This document shows, piece after piece, positions 9,821 through 18,566 of a stretch of 47,328 bases of DNA. Each line of letters opens with the position of its first letter. Within the stretch, counting starts at the first letter, position 1. The notes beneath the pieces were generated by a model. The model was not told where the DNA came from. It saw only the letters and a program-made list of their open reading frames with translations, and did no database searches. The position numbers and the translations under genes were made by a program. This DNA is from Phycisphaerales bacterium (lineage in GTDB: Bacteria; Planctomycetota; Phycisphaerae; Phycisphaerales; UBA1924): assembly GCA_020845755.1 (NCBI GenBank), contig JADLFE010000021.1, forward strand, positions 1 through 47,328. The letters run 5' to 3'.

Positions 9821-10735
9821 ATGCACCTGCTCGACGCCTTTAACACACGACGGACGACGTTCTCGTTCGAGTTCTTTCCGCCGCGCTCCGAGAGCGCGTC
9901 GCTCGACCTTTTCGAGAACATCCGTGAATTCGAGAAACTCAAGCCGACCTTCGTCTCCGTGACGTATGGCGCCGGCGGGAGCACACGCCAGATCACGCAC
10001 GATCTGGTCGTGAAACTCCGCTCCACCACCGCCCTGGATCCCATGCCCCACCTCACATGCGTCGGGCACTCGGGCGAAGAGATCGACTCGATCCTTGAAC
10101 GCTACGCGCAGGCCGGCATCAACAAACTCCTCGCCCTGCGCGGCGACGTGCCGCGGGACACACCCGCCGGCGTGAACATCTACAAGGATCTCAAGCAGGC
10201 CGCCGATCTGGTCGCGCGCGTGCGCCGCTTCAACGAATCAGGCCGCCATCCCGACCGCCGCGGCTTCACGATCGGAGTCGCCGGCTACCCCGAGGGGCAC
10301 GCCGAAACACCCAACCGCATGCTTGAGATCGAGCGTCTCAAGGCCAAGGTCGACCAGGGCGCCCACGTCATCATCACCCAATTGTTCTTCGACAATCGCG
10401 ACTTCTATGACTTTCGCGATCGCTGCGAACTCGCGGGCATCCGCGTTCCCATCATCGCCGGCATCATGCCCATCACGTCGCTCCAGGGCATGAAGAAAAT
10501 GGCCGAACTGGCTGCCGGCTCCCGGTACCCCGCCCCGCTCATCCGCGCCGTGAATCGCGCCGGCGGCAACGATGAGGCCGTGCGCCGCGTCGGCACCCAC
10601 TGGGCCACCGAGCAGTGCCGCGACCTTCTCGACCATCGCGTCGCGGGCATCCACTTCTACACGCTCAACAAGTCCACCGCGACCCGCGACGTGTATTCCA
10701 CGCTCGGCGTGCAGGATTCGCTCGGCCTGTTGTAG
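9821..10735 (+). CDS. metF: Methylenetetrahydrofolate reductase
   Basis: The 304-residue FAD enzyme reduces 5,10-methylene-THF to 5-methyl-THF, the methyl donor for homocysteine remethylation. The start TFSFEFFPPRSE carries the catalytic Glu in FEFFPP. Further landmarks are FVSVTYGAGGSTRQ, HLTCVGHSGEEID, KLLALRGDVPRD, VAGYPEGHAET, KVDQGAHVIITQLFFDN and GIHFYTLNKS at the C-terminus. Length matches bacterial MetF (about 290-310). It sits between the phosphorylase (29 bp upstream) and the DUF4340 gene (16 bp downstream), so the three are probably co-transcribed. With ahcY and the ArsR-methyltransferase upstream it forms a methyl-cycle locus. Confidence 0.96.
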   Translation: MHLLDAFNTRRTTFSFEFFPPRSESASLDLFENIREFEKLKPTFVSVTYGAGGSTRQITHDLVVKLRSTTALDPMPHLTCVGHSGEEIDSILERYAQAGINKLLALRGDVPRDTPAGVNIYKDLKQAADLVARVRRFNESGRHPDRRGFTIGVAGYPEGHAETPNRMLEIERLKAKVDQGAHVIITQLFFDNRDFYDFRDRCELAGIRVPIIAGIMPITSLQGMKKMAELAAGSRYPAPLIRAVNRAGGNDEAVRRVGTHWATEQCRDLLDHRVAGIHFYTLNKSTATRDVYSTLGVQDSLGLL

Positions 10736-10751
10736 TGGTACACTCCACGCC

Positions 10752-12134
10752 ATGTCGCTCAAGGGTGTCATCGCGCTGCTGGTGCTCACGATAGCGCTGG
10801 CGATTCCCACATGGCTCGTCACACGCTCGCCCCGCGCCGCCGCCACTCCGGCGAGCCTCTTCGCCGCCGCCGATCTTTCCAAGGCCGACACGATCGAACT
10901 CTCGCACAGTTCGGGCAAGTCGATGAGGATGTCGCGGGTCGATGCCGCGGGCGATCGCTGGATGCTGACCTGGAGGGAAGGAGCCCGGGAGCAGAAGTGG
11001 CCAGCGTCGACACCTCGCGTTCGCGGCGTGCTGCGGATCCTCTCGGGGCTCGTTGCCGGAGGACCACTCGATCGGACAGAAGGGAATGTGTCCTCGCTCA
11101 CCATCGCGATCGGAGCCACGAACGTCACCGCCACCATCGACGAATCCCTGGTCTCAGGGCGTGCCGCGTTCCGACTCAACGATACGTCCGTCGCGCTCAT
11201 CGACACCGGCCTTCATTCCGTGCTTACAACTCCCGACCCCGCCGTCTGGCGTGATGCCGCTGCCTTCGCCGTGCCGATCAGCGACGCCTCTCGCCTCTCC
11301 ATCTCTTCCGGGGGGCAGGACCTCGCGCTCGCCCGCGTCGGCAAGCAGTGGGCCATCGTCAAGCCCATCGCCGAACCCGCCGATCGCACCATGGTCGACG
11401 AACTCCTCAAGTCGCTCGCCTCCATCCAGGCCCAGCGATTCGCGGCCGAATCAACCGGCGATTGGAACGCCCCCACCGCCAGCGTCCACGTCGAGACCGA
11501 TCAACGCACGCCCAGCGGTGAAGACGTGTCACGTTCAACGCTCGCCCAGGAACTCCTGATCGGCGGAACGGCGGATGTCGGCGGCGCCACCATCCTCGCC
11601 CGGGCCGCGGCAACAATCGCCTCGAACTCAACCCGCTCGCCCCTGTGGGGGCCGGCACCGCTCGTGCTCACACGCCAGTCCCTTGAATCGCTGACAACCG
11701 ATCCGGCAAGCGTGATCTCGCGCTCTCCCGCCTCCGGCGCGAGGGCCGATGTCACGCGCATCCGCCTCATGCCGTCCGATGTTCTCGGCGCCAAGCCCGT
11801 CGAGTTCCACCGCACGCTCTCTGGATGGACGCGCGACAACACGCCCGTGTCATCCGCCGACGCCGATGCGATCGACGCGCTCCTGACGTTCTTGTTCGAG
11901 ACAAGGGCCGACAAGGTCCGCTCCAAGGTCGCGGCAGGTTCGGCCGCGATCGGATCTGTCACGCTCTATCGGGACGATTCCACACCCATGGCAACGCTCG
12001 ATCTCGCGCAGGTCGCGCAAGGCCCCGACGCAGGAGTCATCGCATCGCGTGATGTCTTCCACTGGACTTTCGCCCCGAGCGTGGCAATCAAGGGAGTGGT
12101 GGCGTGGGTGGCGGCGCAGGTGTCCGGCGTATGA
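10752..12134 (+). CDS. DUF4340-like membrane-anchored protein
   Basis: A 460-residue protein with one N-terminal membrane segment (MSLKGVIALLVLTIALAIPTW) and a large extracytoplasmic part. That part has repeated beta-rich units such as GDRWMLTWREG, VGKQWAIVKPIAEPADRTMVDELLKSL and EFHRTLSGWTRDNTPVSSADADAIDALLTFL. The repeated pattern (residues ending in W, then P, then a helix spanning four to five turns ending in L-L-x-x-L) matches DUF4340, usually encoded beside gliding-type ABC exporters. No such exporter is here. The gene starts 16 bp after metF and is probably expressed with it, but no functional link is evident. Domain assignment is from pattern memory. Confidence 0.68.
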   Translation: MSLKGVIALLVLTIALAIPTWLVTRSPRAAATPASLFAAADLSKADTIELSHSSGKSMRMSRVDAAGDRWMLTWREGAREQKWPASTPRVRGVLRILSGLVAGGPLDRTEGNVSSLTIAIGATNVTATIDESLVSGRAAFRLNDTSVALIDTGLHSVLTTPDPAVWRDAAAFAVPISDASRLSISSGGQDLALARVGKQWAIVKPIAEPADRTMVDELLKSLASIQAQRFAAESTGDWNAPTASVHVETDQRTPSGEDVSRSTLAQELLIGGTADVGGATILARAAATIASNSTRSPLWGPAPLVLTRQSLESLTTDPASVISRSPASGARADVTRIRLMPSDVLGAKPVEFHRTLSGWTRDNTPVSSADADAIDALLTFLFETRADKVRSKVAAGSAAIGSVTLYRDDSTPMATLDLAQVAQGPDAGVIASRDVFHWTFAPSVAIKGVVAWVAAQVSGV

Positions 12135-12315
12135 CGGCCGAGGTGGATTCCGTCGCCGCGGCGCCGCGTTGTTCCGAGATTTCGCGAGCGACATAGCCCG
12201 GGCAACCGCCGATGCGATCGCCCGGGTGTGAGGCACAAGACGAATGTCGGACCCGATCCTCCCGGAGTTTCGACGCATGACCCCGTGGGACCGGCATTTC
12301 GGCAGCCCGAACGAA

Positions 12316-12993
12316 TCAGCGACGGCGTCGCATCGCGAGCCCGAGGCCCAGCGCCGCCGCTCCCGCGGGACCCGGCACATACACGCCCGGGTTCGCCAGG
12401 TCGGTGTAGTCGTACTGCTCGTACCCCGCAAAGGTCGGAGGGTTTGGCGCGCGCCGGGAATGGAAGTCGTCACCGACAAACGAGACTTCCCATTGTGAGT
12501 TGTCGAGTTGACCCGTTCCGCCATCCCACGGGCGATTGCGTGAGACGCCGCTGCCCCGCGCGTCGGCGGTATAGGTCAGCGAATCAACGAGCGTCGAACT
12601 GTTCTGGGTGAACGAATGGTAAATGTTGATCGTGTCCGCGTTGCCAAGATTCGAGAGTTGTGCGTACGAGAAGATCCGAACGCTGCTGGGAAGGTTCCAC
12701 ATCGCGCGAAAGGCCGTGTCGCTCATCTGGGTGAAGACGATGCTCTCGCCCGCGGCGATCGAGCCGATCGCGGGCCCCCAGTAGTGGGGATCGTTGGTGT
12801 TGTTGTCATTGTATGACCACGTCGAGACATCGACGGTGATCAGCCCGAGATTGGTGATCTCGAAGAACTCCCGCTGACGGCGACCGCCGTTGCCGGAAAG
12901 CGTATCGCCCTGTCCCTCGGACATGAACTCGGTGATACGGACCTGAGCCATGGCCGGCGCAGCGACAGCCGCCAGAGCAAGCACATACTTCAT
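12316..12993 (-). CDS. Secreted lamin-tail-domain protein with PEP-CTERM-like C-terminus
   Basis: The 225-residue product has a signal peptide (MKYVLALAAVAAPAMA, cleavage before QVRITEF). A lamin-tail-like beta fold follows (VRITEFMSEGQGD...EFFEITNLGLITVDVSTWSY...AGESIVFTQ). It ends in VPGPAGAAALGLGLAMRRRR: proline-glycine motif, hydrophobic stretch, arginine cluster. That tail is the Phycisphaerae variant of PEP-CTERM sorting signals, cleaved by exosortase-type enzymes when the protein is delivered to the surface. A GGGGAGGG ribosome binding site precedes the ATG at 12993. Lamin-tail domains often accompany secreted nucleases or adhesins, but no catalytic domain is present. Gene stands alone on this strand; no exosortase gene is in the window. 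Confidence 0.83.
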   Translation of the reverse strand: MKYVLALAAVAAPAMAQVRITEFMSEGQGDTLSGNGGRRQREFFEITNLGLITVDVSTWSYNDNNTNDPHYWGPAIGSIAAGESIVFTQMSDTAFRAMWNLPSSVRIFSYAQLSNLGNADTINIYHSFTQNSSTLVDSLTYTADARGSGVSRNRPWDGGTGQLDNSQWEVSFVGDDFHSRRAPNPPTFAGYEQYDYTDLANPGVYVPGPAGAAALGLGLAMRRRR

Positions 12994-13178
12994 ATGGAAA
13001 CCCTCCCCTCATCTCGCCGAGCCGGCGGATTGAGGGCAGAGGATAGAACCAGATGTGAACTTGCCGCGCGAGCGCCGCGCCAAGACGCTGTTAAGATCTG
13101 CGCATGCGCGGCATCATGTCGGCTCGTCGGCGTTCCGCGCGAGGATCTCATCCGATAGATCGTGCGCGAGTCCGGGGA

Positions 13179-14708
13179 TTATCTCGCGTTCTCGTGAACG
13201 AACCCGCGGAAGAGCGTCATCCAAAGGATTCGCACGTCGAACCAGATCGACCAATGGCGGATATAGAAGAGATCGTATTGCAGGCGCTTCCGCAGGCTGG
13301 TCGGACCGCGCAGGCCGTTCACCTGCGCCCAGCCGGTCATGCCCGCCTTCACGTGCGTACGCAGCATGTAGCCGCGCCAATCTTCGCGGAAGCGAGCGAT
13401 CAATTCAGGCCGCTCCGGGCGCGGGCCCACGAGCGACATCTCGCCACGCAACACGTTGAGCAGTTGCGGAAGTTCGTCCAGACTCGTGCGCCGCAGGAAA
13501 CTCCCGATGGGCGTAATCCGTTGATCGTCGCGCTGCGTCCACTCGCTGGGTATCTCTCGCCGGGCCTTGGCATCCTGGCTCTCGCGTTCCTGCGACGTGG
13601 CTTGCACCTCGTCGGCGAGCGCGGCCATGCTCCGGAATTTATAGATGTCGAACTGCTGCCCGCCGAGGCTGACGCGGCGCTGCTTGAAGACGACGGGGCC
13701 CGGCCCGCTCAGGCGGACCATCCCCGCCACCACAAGCATCACGGGCGAGAGGACCACGAACGCCGCCAGAGCGCCTACCACATCCAGCACCCGCTTGCTC
13801 ACGCCTCCTAACCCCATCGCCGGCGACTCGCGGCAACTCAGGATCGGCATGCCGTCCAACTCGCTCACACTCATCGCCTGCGTCGCATAGCGTGGCGGTA
13901 CATCGGGGATGATCTTCACGTCGAACGGGAACCGCTCCAGAGTCCGGAGCACGCCCGGCACCGCCGACGCCCGCGAAGTCGGGATCGCCAGATACACCGC
14001 GTCGACCGGAAAGTCCTCGAGTATTTCTGCCATGGAGCCCACGCCGCCGCGAACCGGACGCCCCAGGCAGTGCTCGCGCACCGTGTGCTCGTGGTGCGAG
14101 ACGAAGTAGGCCACATTGATGCCGGTCCAACTATTGCGCTCGAGCGTCCGGCATGCGATCTGCCCCAGGCGCCCGGTCCCGACGATCGCCACGTGCCGCT
14201 GGTTCCACCCGCGCCGACGCAGGTGACGCAATCCGATGCGGAACGCGGCACGCTCCACGCTCAGCGCCACAGGGAGCAGCAGGAGCAGCAGGCCGAACTG
14301 GAAGCGGGCCGCCTCGAAGACGTGACCGCCGAGTTCCCCCGCGGCCATTCCCTTGGGACCATCGACAAAGTCGTTGCCCGCCAGCCAGAGCGTGAGGACC
14401 AGAAGCGCGACCGACATCGCGGCGGCCTTGATGATCTGGGCCGTTTCTGAAAAAAGCGATTGATCGCGCCTCGGGCGATACAGTTTGAATAGCCAGAAGC
14501 AGGCGAGCGTGATCGGGATCGCGAACAGAACGAACGGGCCCTTGACGTAGGACTCCCACTGCGTCGACCACGACTCGCCCTTGAGCGGCCAGTACTTCTC
14601 CACGACGATCCGACGCGCCGCCCACGCCACGCCGCACGCCGATGCGACCACGATCGCGTCCAGACACGCCAGCAGAACGACGAAGATTTGATGTCGTTGC
14701 TTGAGCAA
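13179..14708 (-). CDS. Undecaprenyl-phosphate sugar phosphotransferase, WcaJ type
   Basis: The 509-residue membrane enzyme would transfer a sugar-1-phosphate to undecaprenyl phosphate, the first step of exopolysaccharide assembly. The N-terminal half has about four membrane helices and a CoA-binding-like Rossmann region (VAIVGTGRLGQIACRTLERN). The C-terminal half is the bacterial sugar transferase domain: KRVLDVVGALAAFVVLSP helix, GPVVFKQRRVSLGGQQFDIY, KFRSM, RRTSLDELPQLLNVL with the catalytic Asp-Glu, MSLVGPRPERPE, and GMTGWAQVNGLRG. I chose the TTG at 14708: it has a GGTGAGGA site 7 nt upstream and gives MLKQRHQIFVVLL, the usual beginning of this family. The frame runs on to 14837 without a better start. 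No other polysaccharide genes are nearby. Confidence 0.9.
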   Translation of the reverse strand: MLKQRHQIFVVLLACLDAIVVASACGVAWAARRIVVEKYWPLKGESWSTQWESYVKGPFVLFAIPITLACFWLFKLYRPRRDQSLFSETAQIIKAAAMSVALLVLTLWLAGNDFVDGPKGMAAGELGGHVFEAARFQFGLLLLLLPVALSVERAAFRIGLRHLRRRGWNQRHVAIVGTGRLGQIACRTLERNSWTGINVAYFVSHHEHTVREHCLGRPVRGGVGSMAEILEDFPVDAVYLAIPTSRASAVPGVLRTLERFPFDVKIIPDVPPRYATQAMSVSELDGMPILSCRESPAMGLGGVSKRVLDVVGALAAFVVLSPVMLVVAGMVRLSGPGPVVFKQRRVSLGGQQFDIYKFRSMAALADEVQATSQERESQDAKARREIPSEWTQRDDQRITPIGSFLRRTSLDELPQLLNVLRGEMSLVGPRPERPELIARFREDWRGYMLRTHVKAGMTGWAQVNGLRGPTSLRKRLQYDLFYIRHWSIWFDVRILWMTLFRGFVHENAR

Positions 14709-14976
14709 GAGTCCGTCCTCACCTCGGCCGGGATGCCGCCGGAAAGTTCCGAACACCCGACACGGGCCGTCCGTGCCCATTGGCACTGTCGCGACTGGAC
14801 ATCCACCTGTCAACGCGACTTGCGTCAAATCACGCAAACCGCGGGCCGCGAGTTTCTAAATGACAAACAAAACCCCGCCACACCGACCCAAAGTCCGCGG
14901 GTCGATCGAGCCAACTGGGGCCCAAGCGTAGCACGATTCCCCCAGAGTGACGACCCGCGAGGATCAACATCGCGGC

Positions 14977-15960
14977 TCACCCTGGAGACCAGCCCACGCC
15001 GCTCCGGGGCGAACCCTGGCGCTTCCCGATGCTCTCGATCACCTCACGCTCGTGCGGCGAAAGATCCGTACCGGGCGGCACAACGATCTTAGTGATCGCG
15101 TAGAAATCGCCCTTGTCCCCGCTGGCCATGTGGACGCCCCGACCTCGCAGTCGCAGCGGACGTCCGCTCTGTGTCCCGGGCGGGATCGTGACTTCAACCG
15201 AGCCGTCCAGCGTCGGCACCGTCACACTCGCGCCCAACATCGCTTCCGCGATCGTGAGCGGCAACTCGATCAGTACATCATGCGTGCAACCCACACCGTC
15301 ACGCGGCCCACGCTTGAACAACGGATGCTCGTCAACCAGCACCGTGAGAATCAGATCGGCCTCGCCCGCTCCGCCGCGAACGCGCAGTTGCTGCCCGTCC
15401 GACACACCCGCGGGAATCTTGACTTCGATGGTGCGAGAGCGCTGGCCCTCGCTGAGGCGGAACGACTCCGTGCCGCCCTTGCACGCCGTCATGAACGAAA
15501 TCGAGAGATCGGCACGCACGACTTCGGGCTCGGCGTGCGCACGGGCCTTGGCCTTCTTGCCTCGCCCGCCACCGAACGGCGAGCCGCCACGCCCACCCCC
15601 AGCCCCGCCAAAGATCGCGTCGAACATCGAACCGATGTCCTCGACGTCGAAGTCGATATTTGATCCAGAGCCCGTCGACCATCGGACGTGCGGCCCGTGC
15701 CCAGCGGGCCCCGGATGCCCGCCGCCCGCCGCGCCGGACTTCACGCCCGCGTGCCCGAACTGATCGTACATCTTCCGTTTCTTGTCGTCCGACAGAACGT
15801 CGTAGGCCTCCTGCACCTCCGCGAACTTCTTCGTCGCGTCGGCGGCCTTGTTCACGTCCGGATGGAGCTTTCGCGCAAGCCCGCGATAGGCGCGCTTGAT
15901 CTCGTCGGCGCTCGCGCCGCGGTTCACGCCCAAGACGGTGTAGTAGTCACGCTCCGCCAT
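14977..15960 (-). CDS. DnaJ-class co-chaperone, CbpA-like (no zinc-finger domain)
   Basis: The 327-residue protein begins with a J domain (DYYTVLGVNRGASADEIKRA, then KLHPDVNK carrying the HPD motif that stimulates DnaK). A Gly-rich linker (about residues 75-125) with GGAGGGRGGSPFGGGRG follows, then the two-lobed DnaJ C-terminal substrate-binding region (SISFMTACKGGTESF..., VTIPPGTQSGRPLRLRGRGV). There are no CxxCxGxG repeats, which makes it CbpA/type II rather than DnaJ. The start is the ATG at 15960 directly before AERDYY; the frame extends upstream without a plausible start. No dnaK or grpE is adjacent. The 267 bp between its stop and the WcaJ start hold nothing recognisable. Confidence 0.93.
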   Translation of the reverse strand: MAERDYYTVLGVNRGASADEIKRAYRGLARKLHPDVNKAADATKKFAEVQEAYDVLSDDKKRKMYDQFGHAGVKSGAAGGGHPGPAGHGPHVRWSTGSGSNIDFDVEDIGSMFDAIFGGAGGGRGGSPFGGGRGKKAKARAHAEPEVVRADLSISFMTACKGGTESFRLSEGQRSRTIEVKIPAGVSDGQQLRVRGGAGEADLILTVLVDEHPLFKRGPRDGVGCTHDVLIELPLTIAEAMLGASVTVPTLDGSVEVTIPPGTQSGRPLRLRGRGVHMASGDKGDFYAITKIVVPPGTDLSPHEREVIESIGKRQGSPRSGVGWSPG

Positions 15961-16089
15961 CGGCCAATGGTAGAACGCCGCACGAAGCGAGTTCGAGGCC
16001 AATGCACCCGCGTCACGCCAGATATCACCGGTTTTCAGGCCGACGACGCCGAGGACTTCCCGTGCATCGTCGCGCCGCGGCTACGTGCG

Positions 16090-17256
16090 TCACTTGGGCT
16101 GGGCGCCGGGCTGGGCGGGCTGGGCGCCGGCCGGAGTTTCTCCCTCGTGCGCGTGCTCATCCGGCGCCTGTGGCTGGGGGCGCTCCACGTGCACGACCTC
16201 GATCTCAAAGACAAGGTCCACGTTCGGTGCGATGTTCGCACGCGGATTGCCCCGCTCACCATAGCCCAGACCAGCCGGGATGTAGAGGCGGCGGATCGTG
16301 CCTTTGGTCGCGCCGATCAGTCCGAGGTTCCAGCCCTGGATCAGCGAGCCCTGCACGTGCGTGAACGGCGTGGGTTTGGTGCGTGACGAATCGAACTTCA
16401 CGCCTGTTTCGGTCCAGCCCGTGTACTGCACTGTCACGCGGTCGTCCTTCTGAATGGAAGGATCGCCCTCCGGGAACGCGAAGTCGATCGCCGTCAGGCC
16501 GTCGCTCATGCGGCGCACCACCACCGGCGCGGTGTATCGCTTGAAGACATACCCGCCCGCGGGCGCACCCCAGACTTCCTTGCCATCGGCGTCGAAGCCG
16601 CGGTCGCCCGTCCTGAATGTGTCGTTGGTGACGGAGAACTCGCTGGTCATCTCGACCGCGCCGCCCGACGCCGTCGGATAGGCATACGGAGTCGCGCCCT
16701 TGCACTCGCCCTCGCTGGGCGTGAGCACCATGTCCATCGTTCCGATGAAGTCCGACGCCGTGACATGCTGCGTCAGGTTGGGGAGCAGTTCCTTGGCGGC
16801 CCACAGACCGACCCACGCGCCGATGCCGTTCTGGGCTGTGATGCTGTGGGGATCGAGTGTCCGCATCCTGATCTTGCCCTTGGAGTGATATAACTGCAGC
16901 ACCGACTGGCGATAGGGGAAGTGCATCGCGTCGGCCCGCGCGGATTCGACATAGAGCGCATTCGGCAAACCGTTAATCGCAACCGGCGTCACCGCCATCA
17001 CGATGTCGACGCTGGCGCTCCCGCCTACTTCCTGGATGGGCTTCTCGGTCTTCCATGTTCCCGTCAGCATGTCGCCGATCTTGCCGATCTGCGCGTCGGT
17101 CCAGGCCGGCTGAGGCGGCTTGGGCTTCTCAGGGAGCGCGGGAGCCGAAGCCGAGGCAGGCTTGGGCGGGGTCTGCTTGCTGTCCTGGGCCAGCGCCACG
17201 CCGCCGGCGATCAACATCAACCCCGCCACAACGCTCCGACGCAGAGTGCTCTTCAT
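16090..17256 (-). CDS. Secreted CpeT-like domain fused to FKBP-type peptidyl-prolyl isomerase
   Basis: The 388-residue product has a signal peptide (MKSTLRRSVVAGLMLIAGGVALA) and a Pro-rich linker. A domain at about 50-240 resembles CpeT/CpcT, the phycobilin lyase fold: MLTGTWKTE, then LPNALYVESARADAMHFPYR QSVLQLY, matching the family's LYVEQA...PYRxRVxxL pattern. Residues about 275-360 are an FKBP domain: DRVTVQYTGWTETGVKFDSS, SLIQGWNLGLIGATKGTIRR, YIPAGLGYGERG, NVDLVFEIEVVHV. The tail is rich in Pro, Ala and Gln. AAAGGGAA precedes the ATG at 17256. FKBP supports proline isomerisation of exported proteins. The CpeT-like part in a presumably non-photosynthetic organism is unlikely to attach bilins; its role is unknown. 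The CpeT match is by pattern and less sure than the FKBP match. Confidence 0.82.
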   Translation of the reverse strand: MKSTLRRSVVAGLMLIAGGVALAQDSKQTPPKPASASAPALPEKPKPPQPAWTDAQIGKIGDMLTGTWKTEKPIQEVGGSASVDIVMAVTPVAINGLPNALYVESARADAMHFPYRQSVLQLYHSKGKIRMRTLDPHSITAQNGIGAWVGLWAAKELLPNLTQHVTASDFIGTMDMVLTPSEGECKGATPYAYPTASGGAVEMTSEFSVTNDTFRTGDRGFDADGKEVWGAPAGGYVFKRYTAPVVVRRMSDGLTAIDFAFPEGDPSIQKDDRVTVQYTGWTETGVKFDSSRTKPTPFTHVQGSLIQGWNLGLIGATKGTIRRLYIPAGLGYGERGNPRANIAPNVDLVFEIEVVHVERPQPQAPDEHAHEGETPAGAQPAQPGAQPK

Positions 17257-17414
17257 TGTGCAATTCCCTTTCAGACCGCCCGGGCGGCCCGGGTTTCCGC
17301 TGCCGCGATCCGTCGCCGCAACGCAAGGCTCGATTCAAAGGCGACGACCGGGAGTCACCCCGATCGAAGCGATGGTCTTCTGTCACCCGATGGCTCGGGA
17401 TGATCCGCACCGAC

Positions 17415-18383
17415 TCACACGAGGTTCGGGAACAACTTGTTCACGACGCCGACCAGGTCCTTCACATGGCTGATCGATTCGTCCATGAACTTCCTCTCCT
17501 CGGTGTTCATATTGAAGGTCAGGATCTTCTCGACGCCCTTGTTCCCGAGCACGCACGGCACGCCGACGAAATAGCCCTTGCCCTTCTGGCCGCCCGACAC
17601 GCCGAACTCGTCCTCGCAATACGCGGCGCAGGGGATGACGCGTTTCTTGTCGCGAACGATCGACTCGACCATCTCGATCGTGCCGCTCGCCGGGGCATAG
17701 AACGCGCTGGTGCCCATCAGTTTCACGATCTCCCCGCCGCCGACCTTGGCACGCTCGACGCACGCCGTGATCTTCTCGGCCGGGAGCAGGTCCGACACCG
17801 GGATGCCGTTGACGCTGGTGAGGCGCGGGAGCGGCACCATGTCGTCGCCATGACCACCAAGGAGCAGGCCCTGGATGTCCTCGACCGACACGCCCAGTTC
17901 CATCGCCAGGAACGTCTTGAAGCGGGCGACGTCAAGCGCGCCGGCCTGGCCGAGCACGCGGTGGGCCGGGAAGCCCGTCACCTTCCACGCCACGTACACC
18001 ATCGCGTCCAGCGGGTTGCTCACAACGATCACGATCGAATCCGGGGCATACTCGCGCACCTTCTCGGCGCAACTCTTCACGATGCCCGCGTTCACCTGCA
18101 CGAGGTCGTCGCGGCTCATGCCCGGCTTCCGCGGCAGGCCCGCCGTGATCACCACCACGTCGCTCCCCGCGATGTCCTTGTAGTCCGACGTGCCCGTGAT
18201 CTTGCTGTCGAACTGCTCGATCGGCCCGCAGCAGGCCAAGTCGAGCCCCTTGCCCTTGGCGACGCCTTCCTTCTCCGGGATGTCCAAGAGCACGATGTCG
18301 CCCAGTTCCTTCGCCGCGGCCCAGTGCGCGCACGTCCCGCCGATGTTCCCCGCTCCGATGATGCTGATCTTGGCCCGACGCAT
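17415..18383 (-). CDS. mdh: Malate dehydrogenase (LDH-like type)
   Basis: The 322-residue enzyme interconverts malate and oxaloacetate with NAD in the TCA cycle. The N-terminus ISIIGAGNIGGTCAHWAA is the NAD-binding loop. GLPRKPGMSRDDLVQVN carries the substrate-loop Arg that selects malate over lactate. VVSNPLDAMVYVAWKVTGFP and LGGHGDDMVPLPRL contain the catalytic Asp/His relay region (GGHGD). The ATG at 18383 follows AAGGAG at the right distance; the open frame upstream to 18488 lacks the fold. Length fits the family (about 310-320). Flanked by unrelated genes; probably monocistronic. Confidence 0.95.
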   Translation of the reverse strand: MRRAKISIIGAGNIGGTCAHWAAAKELGDIVLLDIPEKEGVAKGKGLDLACCGPIEQFDSKITGTSDYKDIAGSDVVVITAGLPRKPGMSRDDLVQVNAGIVKSCAEKVREYAPDSIVIVVSNPLDAMVYVAWKVTGFPAHRVLGQAGALDVARFKTFLAMELGVSVEDIQGLLLGGHGDDMVPLPRLTSVNGIPVSDLLPAEKITACVERAKVGGGEIVKLMGTSAFYAPASGTIEMVESIVRDKKRVIPCAAYCEDEFGVSGGQKGKGYFVGVPCVLGNKGVEKILTFNMNTEERKFMDESISHVKDLVGVVNKLFPNLV

Positions 18384-18566
18384 GGCAACTCCTTGGATTG
18401 TCGAGCGCCCGAAACGCCGGGCGCGGTGCTCGTGGCTCAGGCGCCCGCGATCGAAATGCCGGGCGTCCAACCGTCCCCGAAGGATCACCCCCGGGCTGCA
18501 AGGATAGTCGCGCCCGGCCCCAACTTTCCGCTGTGGAAATCCACGCCAAATCCGCCGCGGACTTAC

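Noticed and set aside
12197..12226. CCCGGGC/GCCCGGG inverted repeat after the DUF4340 gene as terminator
   Set aside because: The 16-nt loop and absence of a T tract make it a weak candidate.
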